A stretch of DNA of 9,667 nt from a bacterium (GTDB lineage Bacteria > Patescibacteria > Paceibacteria > UBA9973), in contig JAKALG010000025.1 of assembly GCA_021813235.1 (NCBI GenBank), forward strand, positions 1 through 9,667, read 5' to 3'. The translations under genes and the position numbers were made by a program. Within the stretch, counting starts at the first letter, position 1; each line of letters begins with the position of its first letter. The notes below the pieces were generated by a model. It saw only the letters and a program-made list of their open reading frames with translations, ran no database searches and was not told the origin of the DNA. Positions 1 through 7,445 of this stretch are shown here, one piece after another.

Positions 1-1486
1 TTTTGTTTTCTTTTCGAACATACTCTCTATCTTCCAACGTTTTCATTATGGATGCATAAGTAGAAGGTCTGCCTATGTCTCGAGCCTCGAGTTCTTTAAT
101 GAGTCCTGCTTCACTATATCTATTTGGTGGTTCAGTAAACTTTTCTTCTTTAATAAGGTTCAACAATTTTAATTTATCTCCCTTTTTTACTTCCGGCAAT
201 TCAAAATCTTCTCCGACACTATCTCTATCAACTTCTAACCAACCAGAGAAAAGGATTCTAGAACCCGTGGCGGTGAAGTCAGGGAATTCGAATTTCCCTG
301 AAGACGGTCTTCGGGGAGTTCCCCGAAGACCGTCTTCAGGGTTGACAGAAATATTTGCACTTATTTTCGTCTTCAACAATTTTGCATCTGCCATTTGTGA
401 AGAGACAGCACGCTCCCAGATTAATCTATAAAGTCTTTGTTGCTCCTCTGTGCCAGCCAACATATTTTCTATATGAGTCGGACGGATAGCCTCGTGCGCT
501 TCTTGAGCATTTTTTGATTTGGTTTTATAAACTCTTGCTTGTGCAAAATTTTTCCCATATTTCTTTTCAACTAAAGAAACTATTTGTGCTTGAGCGACAA
601 GAGATAAATTTGTACTATCTGTACGCATATATGTGATATGTCCAGCTTCGTAAAGTTTCTGAGCTATTTGCATTGTTCTAGAAGGAGAATATCCGAGGCG
701 GGAGCTTGCTGTCTGCTGCAAAGTGGAAGTGGTGAAAGGGGCGCGAGGGACTCTCTTTTGTTCTGACTCTTTCACATCAGTCACAAACCAGTCTTTACTG
801 TTGCCTTCTTCCATTATTTTTTCTACGACTTTTTCATCTCTGGGCTCAATAGAACAATTTAAAGTGAGCTTTCCTTTTTTGGGAGTTTCAAAAAGTCCTA
901 ATATTTTCCAATATTTTTCAGGAACAAAAGCGCGGATTTCTCTTTCGCGTTCCATTATGATACGAAGTGCAGGGGATTGAACTCTTCCTGCAGAAAGTCC
1001 ATATCGTACTTTTTTCCAGATAAGTCCAGATAAATCATAACCTACAAGTCTATCAAGCACTCGTCTTGCTTCTTGAGCTTTTCTTAAAGCAGTGTCTATC
1101 TTTCTAGGATTTTTCAATGCTTCTTCCACTGCTTCTTTAGTTATTTCATAAAAAGCTACACGCTTAATAGGAGATTTTATTTTTTTATCACCTTTCAATA
1201 ATTCCTCAATATGCCAAGCTATCGCTTCTCCTTCACGGTCAGGGTCTGTCGCCAGTAATATTTCTGTTGCTTTTTCTCCGAGAGATTGGAGTTCATGAAC
1301 TACTTTTTCTTTTCCTTTTGAAATTTCATAATGTGGAACGAAACCACCAGGAATATCAATCGCTATTTTATTTGATTTTGGCAAATCACGTATATGTCCA
1401 ATAGAAGCACGCACTGTGTATGCGCCTTCTAAATATTTTTCAATAGTCTTTGCTTTTGATGGTGATTCAACAATTAAAAGTTTCAT
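1..1486 (-). CDS. topA: DNA topoisomerase I (type IA), N-terminal part, cut by the window edge
   Basis: Type IA topoisomerase that relaxes negative supercoils by single-strand passage through a phosphotyrosine intermediate. I translated 495 codons without a stop from the ATG at 1486; the C-terminal part lies outside the window. The Toprim domain opens with MKLLIVESPSKAKTI (Glu7 is the catalytic acidic residue) and continues to ATDPDREGEAIAWH (about 79-92), the Asp/Glu metal site. GLSAGRVQSPALR is at about 163-175, and the active site YMRTDS gives catalytic Tyr286. AQEAHEAIRP (about 327-336) and EARDIGRPSTYASIM (about 467-481) are further family motifs. The start is fixed by the conserved N-terminus. 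No Shine-Dalgarno is visible upstream. Residues about 383-401 form an extra stretch encoded by a palindromic DNA insertion, described separately; the frame stays open through it. Its usual neighbour dprA is on the same strand about 5 kb upstream, separated by an opposite-strand surface cassette. Confidence 0.97.
   Translation of the reverse strand, partial: MKLLIVESPSKAKTIEKYLEGAYTVRASIGHIRDLPKSNKIAIDIPGGFVPHYEISKGKEKVVHELQSLGEKATEILLATDPDREGEAIAWHIEELLKGDKKIKSPIKRVAFYEITKEAVEEALKNPRKIDTALRKAQEARRVLDRLVGYDLSGLIWKKVRYGLSAGRVQSPALRIIMEREREIRAFVPEKYWKILGLFETPKKGKLTLNCSIEPRDEKVVEKIMEEGNSKDWFVTDVKESEQKRVPRAPFTTSTLQQTASSRLGYSPSRTMQIAQKLYEAGHITYMRTDSTNLSLVAQAQIVSLVEKKYGKNFAQARVYKTKSKNAQEAHEAIRPTHIENMLAGTEEQQRLYRLIWERAVSSQMADAKLLKTKISANISVNPEDGLRGTPRRPSSGKFEFPDFTATGSRILFSGWLEVDRDSVGEDFELPEVKKGDKLKLLNLIKEEKFTEPPNRYSEAGLIKELEARDIGRPSTYASIMKTLEDREYVRKENK
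279..341. repeat. palindromic insertion inside topA
   Basis: A perfect 22-bp inverted repeat with a 2-base centre (arms 296-317 and 320-341, centre GT) lies inside the topA reading frame. A second, slightly bulged palindrome (AGGGAATTCGAATTTCCCT, 281-299) abuts it. The hexamer TCAGGG occurs at both 279-284 and 336-341, exactly 57 bases (19 codons) apart. Removing one period joins the topA frame as Val-Asn-Pro-Asp-Phe-Thr-Ala-Thr-Gly, which fits the normal spacing of this beta-strand region in TopA. The symmetry and direct repeats are seen directly. Interpretation as an inserted palindromic element, comparable in principle to the Rickettsia palindromic elements found in ORFs, is inference. The stretch is visibly more GC-rich than its surroundings. 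Confidence 0.85.
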
Positions 1487-1625
1487 CCGGTTAGTGAGAT
1501 TTCAAATTGTTCTTTATTGATTCCTAAAAAACAACTTAAAAACTTTATTATTAATAATCATATACTACTATAAAATCTAACTCCGATAAAGAACAAATCA
1601 ATAATTTGAAATTCTACTACCGGAT
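1485..1625. repeat. imperfect inverted repeat in the topA/surface-gene spacer
   Basis: The sequence at 1485-1517 (starting ATCCGGTTAGT, ending GTTCTTTAT) is repeated in inverted orientation at 1586-1625 with small differences and one 8-base insertion in the right arm. The shared core is AATTTCAAATT-type sequence followed by GTTCTTTAT. The left arm overlaps the topA start codon. The right arm is followed by a short CGGAT-TCAT-ATCCG hairpin at 1621-1634. The repeat could be a structured topA leader or the remnant of an insertion that brought in the surface genes. Nothing in the spacer looks coding. Confidence 0.6.
1567..1596 (-). promoter_or_regulatory. possible topA promoter
   Basis: On the minus strand TTGTTC (1596-1591) and TATAGT (1572-1567) are separated by 18 bases and lie about 80 bases upstream of the topA ATG. 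Both boxes are imperfect matches to the sigma70 consensus, and AT-rich spacers produce such matches by chance. The -35 box lies in the right arm of the inverted repeat at 1485-1625. Confidence 0.3.
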
Positions 1626-1684
1626 TCATATCCGCTAAGTATTACACGAAATATATTTTTTTTGCAAATCAAAATGTATATGTA

Positions 1685-1713
1685 TTGCTTTATGATTTTT
1701 ATTATTGTATAAT
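1685..1713 (+). promoter_or_regulatory. sigma70-type promoter of the surface-protein operon
   Basis: TTGCTT (1685-1690) and a perfect TATAAT (1708-1713) are separated by 17 bases, the optimal spacing. Transcription would begin near 1720, leaving a 5' leader of about 45 bases before the ATG at 1766. It is the only good promoter seen ahead of the three closely packed plus-strand genes, so it probably serves all of them. Confidence 0.7.
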
Positions 1714-1765
1714 CTGTAAGTCAATTTAATAGAAATTTAGTCTTTATTAATCTAACGAAAATAAT

Positions 1766-4495
1766 ATGAAAAACTTTTTTAAGTTTTGTTTTGTTTTAAC
1801 CCTACTCTTACTTGTTGGGTCTTTTTTTGTCACTCAAAACGCAAGTGCTTCAGGGGTAGATTATCAAACAATAACGCTCAGTTCTGGATGGAATATTATC
1901 TCTACTCCTAAGGTTTTATTAAGTCACCAATTCTCAGTTGCCGAGACATCAGGTAATTTTGATATATATTTATTAGACCCAACTTCTTCTTCAGGATGGC
2001 AAACAATGCAAGGAGCTGGACAAACTGAATTTCAACCTCTTTTTTCATATTTTATAAATAATAAAACAGGAGTAAATCAAACTTTAAGATTAAATTATAA
2101 CTTTGAATTAACTCCAGCTCAAAGATTGTTTCAAAGGACTCTTCAGTCTGGTTGGAACACTATAGGTGTCGCTTCACCAAGTTATGCTTTGATTCAAGGT
2201 TCAAGCAGTACAGATAGAAATAATCCAAGTAATATTTTGAACTCCATAACCAATGTAATTAGTCAGGTAATTGATTTTACTAATGGTAATCCGAGTTTAG
2301 ATTCACCAGCTATAAGTGATAATTGGCTTTCTAAAACAACATCAGATGTTAATAGCTTAAATGATTTTCGTGAACTGAAAGGATATGGAGTTTTTGTAAC
2401 AACTACAACAAATAATTATCTTGGTTCTCAGAATTTAGAACTTTCAGAAGAAATTACCCCAGTAATGACCGTCACAAAAAAGAGCGATTCACCATCAGCA
2501 AACATTGTTGTTGGGGCTTCTGACCAAACATTAGCTACATATACATTTACTGCATCTAATGAAGATATTAAAGTTAACACTTTAAAAGTTGGAATACTCC
2601 AAACAGGTGGTGGTGCCTCAAGTGTTTCTCTCCGCAATGTTCGCATCCTTGTAAACGGTGCACAAGTCGGTAGTAATACTACAGTTCCAGCTGAAACCTC
2701 ATTTTCTAACAATACAGGAACTCAATTTACCACAAACTTCATAGTTTATCCTAGTACTCCTGCTGCAGTGGAAATTCATGCAGATGTTTTTGATAATGAG
2801 GGTATAGATGAAATATCCTCAGGTGCTGTAACCTCTGTTCAAGCATTATTGGTTGGTGGCTCTAGTTCAAATAATGCTACAGGACAGATTTCTCTAGCAA
2901 CCACAAATGTTCCTTCAGTTGACAATGTAATGGGCAATAATCTAACAATAGGTTCTGGCTCAATGTCTCTAGCTAAAACTTCAAGTTATGCGAATCAGGT
3001 TGCTCCTGTCCCTACAACCGCTTATAAAATTGGGTCTTACCAACTTACTGGAAATTCAACTGAAGCTGTCAACTTGAACACAATTTATGTTGGTTGGACT
3101 ACTGCAAGTACAGTTGTTGAACCTACAGATCTTTCTGATCTTTATGTAGTCTATGGTGGAACCATGACACCCGTAAAAGGTAGTGTTGCAGGTTCTACTA
3201 CAGGCGCTACAGCTTCTGACAACTCAAACAGTTGGTCAGTTAACAAGACTTTGGGTATAAACGAAACAATGCAAATTGACGTTTATGCAACTCTTGCATC
3301 TTCAGTATCTACTAATGTAATTAATCCTACATTAGCTGTCGCTGGTACTACTGCTTCTTCAGGTGTTGCTGTCTATGCTGATAGTAATACAGGAAACAGT
3401 ACTCTTGACGCTGGTGTTACTGGTCAGACAATCACAGGTTCTGCAGGTACAATTGTTCTTTCAAAAGACGCTTCTTCAGCTATCGCACAGATCGTTGATG
3501 ATAGTGGAACTATAAAGACATTGACTGCAAAATTTGTTGCTACAACTGATTCTTACACAGTTACAGATATCACAGTTACTGTTCCTGCAACTGGTGTCAC
3601 ATCAGTTTCAACAGTTACTTTGAAAGACCACAACACAGGTGCTGTAGTTGGCGCTGCTAAGCCAGCTGCTGCTTCTATGACATGGAGTGGTTTGTCAATG
3701 CCAGTTAATGCTAGTCAGACGGTACAAGTTGATGTTGAATTAGCTCTTGCTCCAGTCGGAGTCGGTGCTGGTACATCAGACGGAGATTTAACAACTGTAA
3801 TGACGACATATACTGCTCGTGATTCAGCTGGTACATCTAACGTAGCAGGTGCTGGTACAGTAAGTGGTTCAGCTACTGGTTCTGGTATCTATGTATACAA
3901 AGCTATCCCATTGGTTAGTGCTGTAGCATTGCCAGATTCTAACCTAGCTGCAAAGACAGGTGGAGTCATCGCTAAATTCACGGTATCTTCAAATGGCACA
4001 GGAACAATCGCTTGGAAGCAAGTTATGTTTGAAATAAACAAAACTGCTACTCCAACATTGACAAGTGTTGCCCTATACAATGCTGATACAGGTGAAGCAG
4101 TTACTGCTGCTTATGCATTCCAAAATGGAGCATCAGGAGTAGCTACAACATGTGTCGGAGACAATACTTCTTGTGAATTATTAATTACTGTTGGCACAAA
4201 TGCCGATGATAATGTAGTAGAACAAGTTAGTGGTGCAAAGACATATGAAGTACGCGCAACAATCGGTGGTGCAATCAATTCAACCACTGATAACCTTTCT
4301 CTAACTCTTGATAGAAACACTGTTACCCACACAGGTAAGAATGATTTCGTAACAAATGAGAACACTGGTGCAGCAAACAATGCATCCTTCGTATGGAGTG
4401 ATGAATCAGCTTCTGCTACAAGTGATACAGGTGTAACTACTTGGAATGATGATTTCTTAATGAAAAACCTTCCAATAAATTGGAGTCTTAATTAA
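1766..4495 (+). CDS. secreted modular surface protein, S-layer-like, function unknown
   Basis: This 909-residue exported protein has a Sec signal peptide: a basic start, a hydrophobic core at about 8-22 and an ASA cleavage site at 26-28. The mature part is rich in Thr, Ser, Ala, Val and Asn. Two SGWN motifs (SGWNIIST near 40, SGWNTIGV near 128) mark a paired N-terminal region. After about residue 230 there seem to be four divergent beta-sandwich-like modules, near 233-395, 398-556, 557-705 and 706-870. Several open with a short strand followed by an A-x-Y/F-x-F/L-T strand (for example TLATYTFTASNEDIKV, TLTAKFVATTDSYTV). Mature cysteines C796 and C803 could form a disulfide. The C-terminal tail contains FVWSDESA and TTWNDDFLMKNLP; I recall comparable WSD tails in predicted Parcubacterial surface proteins, which I cannot check here. 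No transmembrane segment, LPxTG or SLH domain is visible. It is the first gene of the operon. A structural coat protein or adhesin is likely but unproven. Confidence 0.85.
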   Translation: MKNFFKFCFVLTLLLLVGSFFVTQNASASGVDYQTITLSSGWNIISTPKVLLSHQFSVAETSGNFDIYLLDPTSSSGWQTMQGAGQTEFQPLFSYFINNKTGVNQTLRLNYNFELTPAQRLFQRTLQSGWNTIGVASPSYALIQGSSSTDRNNPSNILNSITNVISQVIDFTNGNPSLDSPAISDNWLSKTTSDVNSLNDFRELKGYGVFVTTTTNNYLGSQNLELSEEITPVMTVTKKSDSPSANIVVGASDQTLATYTFTASNEDIKVNTLKVGILQTGGGASSVSLRNVRILVNGAQVGSNTTVPAETSFSNNTGTQFTTNFIVYPSTPAAVEIHADVFDNEGIDEISSGAVTSVQALLVGGSSSNNATGQISLATTNVPSVDNVMGNNLTIGSGSMSLAKTSSYANQVAPVPTTAYKIGSYQLTGNSTEAVNLNTIYVGWTTASTVVEPTDLSDLYVVYGGTMTPVKGSVAGSTTGATASDNSNSWSVNKTLGINETMQIDVYATLASSVSTNVINPTLAVAGTTASSGVAVYADSNTGNSTLDAGVTGQTITGSAGTIVLSKDASSAIAQIVDDSGTIKTLTAKFVATTDSYTVTDITVTVPATGVTSVSTVTLKDHNTGAVVGAAKPAAASMTWSGLSMPVNASQTVQVDVELALAPVGVGAGTSDGDLTTVMTTYTARDSAGTSNVAGAGTVSGSATGSGIYVYKAIPLVSAVALPDSNLAAKTGGVIAKFTVSSNGTGTIAWKQVMFEINKTATPTLTSVALYNADTGEAVTAAYAFQNGASGVATTCVGDNTSCELLITVGTNADDNVVEQVSGAKTYEVRATIGGAINSTTDNLSLTLDRNTVTHTGKNDFVTNENTGAANNASFVWSDESASATSDTGVTTWNDDFLMKNLPINWSLN

Positions 4496-4516
4496 TAGGA
4501 AAATTTAATTTAAAAA

Positions 4517-5728
4517 ATGAAATTACTTACCAAATTATTTATATTTTCTTTATTAATTATTTGTCCTACTTTTACTCTAGCAGACAATAGTTTTCCATCT
4601 TTTCCAATGGCGTTTTGGGGAACAGTAACAATAAATGGAAGTCCTGCAGCAGTTGGTACAGTCGTGAGAGCTTATTATGATTCTGTCCTTGCGGGTACAG
4701 TTACTATTCAAGAATCTGGTATATATGGGTATACAGAATCTACCAAACAAAAATTAATCGTTGGGGAAGGAGTAGGAGGATTAAAATTCACAATACAATC
4801 AGCCTCATTTGGGGATGGATCAGAAACAACAGGAAATTCTATAATTTCATATAGTGGTTTTTCTTCTGGATTAACTATACAAAAAAACTTAAACTTTACT
4901 TTGTCGAATAATCAAATAGTTCCAAACGCAAATGGTATAGTTACTGTTACTAGTAGTACTCCACAAGTTGTAATTACTAACCCTACTCAAGCAGTAACTA
5001 TAAATGTTGGCAGCGGTATAAATAACGGTTCTATTAATTATGGTTCACTCATTTCGGGCGGAACAGGCACAATTCCTCAAACTATTATAGATTCTACCAG
5101 TGCAGATATAGTAATTCCTGCTTCCACAATTATTACCAGTGCAGATACTACTTGGAATGGAGTGATTGCAACACCAACGGTAGTGACTGTAACTTTACCA
5201 GAAACCTCTGGGCAAACTAAAACCCTAAGTACTGCCATAGAAGTTGGATTCACTGGCGCTAAGCTATCTTTTGATAAAGCAGTTAGAATTTTATTTCCGA
5301 ACCAAGCTGGTAAAAGAGCGGGGTATGTTAGAACTGGAATTACATTTACAGAAATTACAAACATTTGTGCAATAGATAATCAAACTACAGGAAATGCTTT
5401 AACAGTAGATGGAGATTGTAAAATTGACGTAGGTTCCGATTTGATAATTTGGACAAAACATTTTACATCTTTCGCAACTTACACTCAAACCACAAATAAT
5501 ACTGGTGGAAGTGGAGGAGGGGGCGGTGGAGGTGGAGGATATACACCACCAACTACAACAACAACCAAAAAAGGTGATACTAATAAAGATGGTAAAATTG
5601 ATAAATATGATTTTGCTTTAATGATGTCTGATTGGGGAAAATTAGGAGTAAGCGCTTGTGATTTTAATAATGATAATAAGGTGGACAAATATGATTTTGC
5701 TTTATTAATGTCGAATTGGGGATTATAA
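4517..5728 (+). CDS. secreted protein with C-terminal type I dockerin
   Basis: This 403-residue exported protein has a signal peptide at 1-22 (TLA before DN). Residues about 31-128 form a beta-rich domain starting FWGTVTINGSPAAVGT, like carboxypeptidase-regulatory/transthyretin-like folds. About 135-205 is a Thr/Asn-rich spacer and about 213-325 a second beta domain with C284 and C301 as a likely disulfide. A Gly-rich linker (331-341) and a Pro/Thr linker lead to a full dockerin. Its two calcium loops follow the D-x-N-x-D-x-x-x-D-x-x-D pattern: D354/N356/D358/D362/D365 and D382/N384/D386/D390/D393. Each is followed by the near-identical helix KYDFAL-M-S-WG. Dockerins bind cohesins, and a cohesin-like gene starts 17 bases downstream. 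No catalytic domain is recognisable, so this is unlikely to be a cellulosomal enzyme. The gene follows the surface-protein gene after 21 bases. AGGA at 4497-4500 is too far from the ATG to be a convincing ribosome site. Confidence 0.88.
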   Translation: MKLLTKLFIFSLLIICPTFTLADNSFPSFPMAFWGTVTINGSPAAVGTVVRAYYDSVLAGTVTIQESGIYGYTESTKQKLIVGEGVGGLKFTIQSASFGDGSETTGNSIISYSGFSSGLTIQKNLNFTLSNNQIVPNANGIVTVTSSTPQVVITNPTQAVTINVGSGINNGSINYGSLISGGTGTIPQTIIDSTSADIVIPASTIITSADTTWNGVIATPTVVTVTLPETSGQTKTLSTAIEVGFTGAKLSFDKAVRILFPNQAGKRAGYVRTGITFTEITNICAIDNQTTGNALTVDGDCKIDVGSDLIIWTKHFTSFATYTQTTNNTGGSGGGGGGGGGYTPPTTTTTKKGDTNKDGKIDKYDFALMMSDWGKLGVSACDFNNDNKVDKYDFALLMSNWGL

Positions 5729-5745
5729 ATAATAGAGATATAAAT

Positions 5746-6450
5746 ATGAAAACAAAAATTATATTATTAACTGGTTTAGTTTTAATTGTCTTTAGTTTTG
5801 TTGGTATAACATATGCTACTAGTTCTTCTTTATATGTTTCTCCATCAGATCTCACGAAAACAATTGGAGATACTTTTAATGTATCTGTAGGGTTTAATGC
5901 TTTAGGTAATAAAGTTTGTGCAGTTGAAGGTACTTTAGTTTTTAATAATTTGTCTTGTCAAAGTATAACTACAACAGATGGTCTTATGACACAATCTTCA
6001 CCAACCTGTTCAAATCCGCATTTTTTAATTGGTATACCAAATTGTACTACAACTGACAAAGTTTTACTCACAACATCAGTTAAGGCTGGAAGTGCTGCTG
6101 CATCATCTCTTAGTGTTACAAATGTTGATTTAATAGGAGAAGGAGCATCGGTCGGCTCAGCTTCTGTAAGTGGAAATTATACAATAAATTCATTGCCAAT
6201 TGTACAATCACAAACTTCATCGATTCAAGAACCTGAAGCTAAAAAAACAGTAGAAAAAAATACTCCAGTAAAAGAAAAAATTAAAGGAATAGTCAAAACT
6301 ACTTCTCCAGAAACAATTAATCTACAAGCTACTCCAGTAGAAGCAGTGAAAGGCAATGGATGGTTTTTTTCAAACTTTATTTGGATTATTGTTTTGTTAA
6401 TATCTACAATTTCAGCTTATTTTGTTGGCAGAATGAATTATAAAAAATAA
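5746..6450 (+). CDS. membrane-anchored cohesin-like domain protein
   Basis: This 234-residue protein has a signal peptide at 1-24 (TYA before TSS). The ectodomain at about 27-147 reads like a cohesin: SLYVSPSDLTKTIGDTFNVS matches the usual opening in which a Gly-Asp follows the first strand. Then come an internal VCAVEGTLVF strand and a late hydrophobic strand with KAGSAAASSLS. Four cysteines (C58, C71, C88, C100) may form disulfides. A Lys/Pro/Thr-rich stalk (about 155-200) leads to a transmembrane helix at about 207-227 and a short basic tail ending NYKK, giving a cytoplasmic C-terminus. An in-frame ATG at 5716 exists but overlaps the dockerin gene and would put ten polar residues ahead of the signal peptide, so 5746 is preferred. 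As a membrane-fixed cohesin it could hold the dockerin protein encoded immediately upstream. Cohesin assignment is by pattern recognition, moderately sure; the membrane topology is clear. Confidence 0.75.
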   Translation: MKTKIILLTGLVLIVFSFVGITYATSSSLYVSPSDLTKTIGDTFNVSVGFNALGNKVCAVEGTLVFNNLSCQSITTTDGLMTQSSPTCSNPHFLIGIPNCTTTDKVLLTTSVKAGSAAASSLSVTNVDLIGEGASVGSASVSGNYTINSLPIVQSQTSSIQEPEAKKTVEKNTPVKEKIKGIVKTTSPETINLQATPVEAVKGNGWFFSNFIWIIVLLISTISAYFVGRMNYKK

Positions 6451-6476
6451 ATCAAGCTAATTTTATTTCTCCAGAT

Positions 6477-6525
6477 ATTTTTTTACTAAAAAATTCTGTT
6501 GAGCTCGTCTCACACCGTCGTGCTC
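6477..6525 (-). terminator. possible dprA terminator in the convergent spacer
   Basis: Read on the minus strand, GAGCACG (6525-6519) can pair with CGAGCTC (6507-6501) with one mismatch across an 11-base loop. This is followed after 7 bases by TTTTTT, as expected for an intrinsic terminator of dprA. On the plus strand only a weak A/T hairpin (6477-6494) is available to stop the surface operon. The 86-base spacer holds no gene. Confidence 0.35.
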
Positions 6526-6534
6526 CGGCCTTGC

Positions 6535-6555
6535 GATTAAGCATTTAGCTTAATC
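6535..6555. repeat. 8-bp hairpin across the dprA stop codon
   Basis: GATTAAGC (6535-6542) and GCTTAATC (6548-6555) are perfect inverted copies around the loop ATTTA and include the dprA stop codon. There is no adjacent T tract, so a terminator role is unclear; it may protect the mRNA 3' end or be chance. Confidence 0.4.
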
Positions 6556-7400
6556 TCACCTAGTTCTTCTTTAATTAATTCTTTTATTTCCATTATAGAA
6601 AGTATTGCATTTGCGTTAGGGATCGGCATTTTCATTGCTCTTATTAAGTCATCACGAGGCACTGGTTCACGAAGTAAATCCACCACTTTTTTCTCTTCCG
6701 GTGACAAATCTGCAAAGAGCGTCGCTTGTTTTTCTTTATCTTTTTTAATTTCAAAACCAAGTGCTTCCAGTACATCTTCTGCACAAGTGACAGGTGTCGC
6801 TCCTTGTTTGATTAATTTATTTGTTCCTTTTGAATTTGAAGAGGAGATAGAGCCAGGTACGACGAGCACATCTCTATTGTATTCTGTTGCGAGCCTAGCA
6901 GTGATGAGTGTGCCAGACTTTTCTTCTGCTTCTATTATGAGTACTGATTTTGAAATTCCAGCCATTAATCTATTGCGCATTGGAAAGCTCCATTGTGTGG
7001 CTTTAAAGTCTGGTTCAAATTCAGAAATTAAACACCCGCCGTTTTCTACGACTTCTCTCATGAGCCTGACATTTGTTTTCGGATAGATTGCTTCATCAGA
7101 AAGTCCAGAGCCAGGGAAGACGAGTGTTGTGAGGCCTGTTTGCATTGCTTTCTTGTGTGCTATCGTGTCTATGCCAATAGCGAAGCCAGAAACTATGGCT
7201 ATCGGATATCCTTTTAGTCCTCCTATTATTTTCTCGCAAGCATCTTTGCCATATGAAGTAAATTTGCGTGAGCCAACGACAGATAAATAAATCAAATTTT
7301 CTTTTGGCAATTCACCAATGATGTAGAGCTGTTCTGGTGGTTGTGGAATTTCCAATAATGCTTTTGGAAATTCTTTTTTTGGTAATTTTCTTATTTCCAT
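6537..7400 (-). CDS. dprA: DNA processing protein DprA (Smf)
   Basis: DprA binds incoming single-stranded DNA in the cytoplasm and loads RecA during natural transformation. At 287 residues it is a short family member. The Rossmann-like core carries VVGSRKFTSYG (41-51), SGFAIGIDTIAHKKA (71-85), FPGSGLSDEAIYP (95-107), SEFEP (126-130), WSFPMRNRLMAGIS (137-150), EAEEKSGTLITARLA (157-171) and VPGS (181-184), all hallmarks of the family. A C-terminal winged-helix-like domain covers about 225-285. The N-terminal SAM/HhH-type domain of longer homologues is absent or reduced to about 30 residues. The ATG at 7400 starts directly at the conserved region and has no Shine-Dalgarno. dprA and topA are neighbours in many bacteria; here topA is next on the same strand only after a 5-kb opposite-strand cassette. 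DprA suggests DNA uptake, a plausible way for a reduced-genome cell to acquire DNA. Confidence 0.95.
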   Translation of the reverse strand: MEIRKLPKKEFPKALLEIPQPPEQLYIIGELPKENLIYLSVVGSRKFTSYGKDACEKIIGGLKGYPIAIVSGFAIGIDTIAHKKAMQTGLTTLVFPGSGLSDEAIYPKTNVRLMREVVENGGCLISEFEPDFKATQWSFPMRNRLMAGISKSVLIIEAEEKSGTLITARLATEYNRDVLVVPGSISSSNSKGTNKLIKQGATPVTCAEDVLEALGFEIKKDKEKQATLFADLSPEEKKVVDLLREPVPRDDLIRAMKMPIPNANAILSIMEIKELIKEELGEIKLNA

Positions 7401-7445
7401 AATTTTGTCTACGGTTTTGTTATATTCAAAAAAGTAATTAAATAA

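Noticed and set aside
75..431. Plus-strand open frame opposite topA
   Set aside because: It is the shadow of topA, which has catalytic motifs and an unbroken frame across the same bases.
5485..5688. Minus-strand open frame with a polyproline run
   Set aside because: It is only the reverse of the Gly-rich linker and dockerin codons.
4517..5728. Cellulosomal enzyme
   Set aside because: Despite the dockerin, no glycoside hydrolase or other catalytic domain is recognisable; the rest is beta-rich and low-complexity.
5716..5745. Longer N-terminus for the cohesin-like protein
   Set aside because: The extra ten residues would precede the signal peptide and overlap the dockerin gene.
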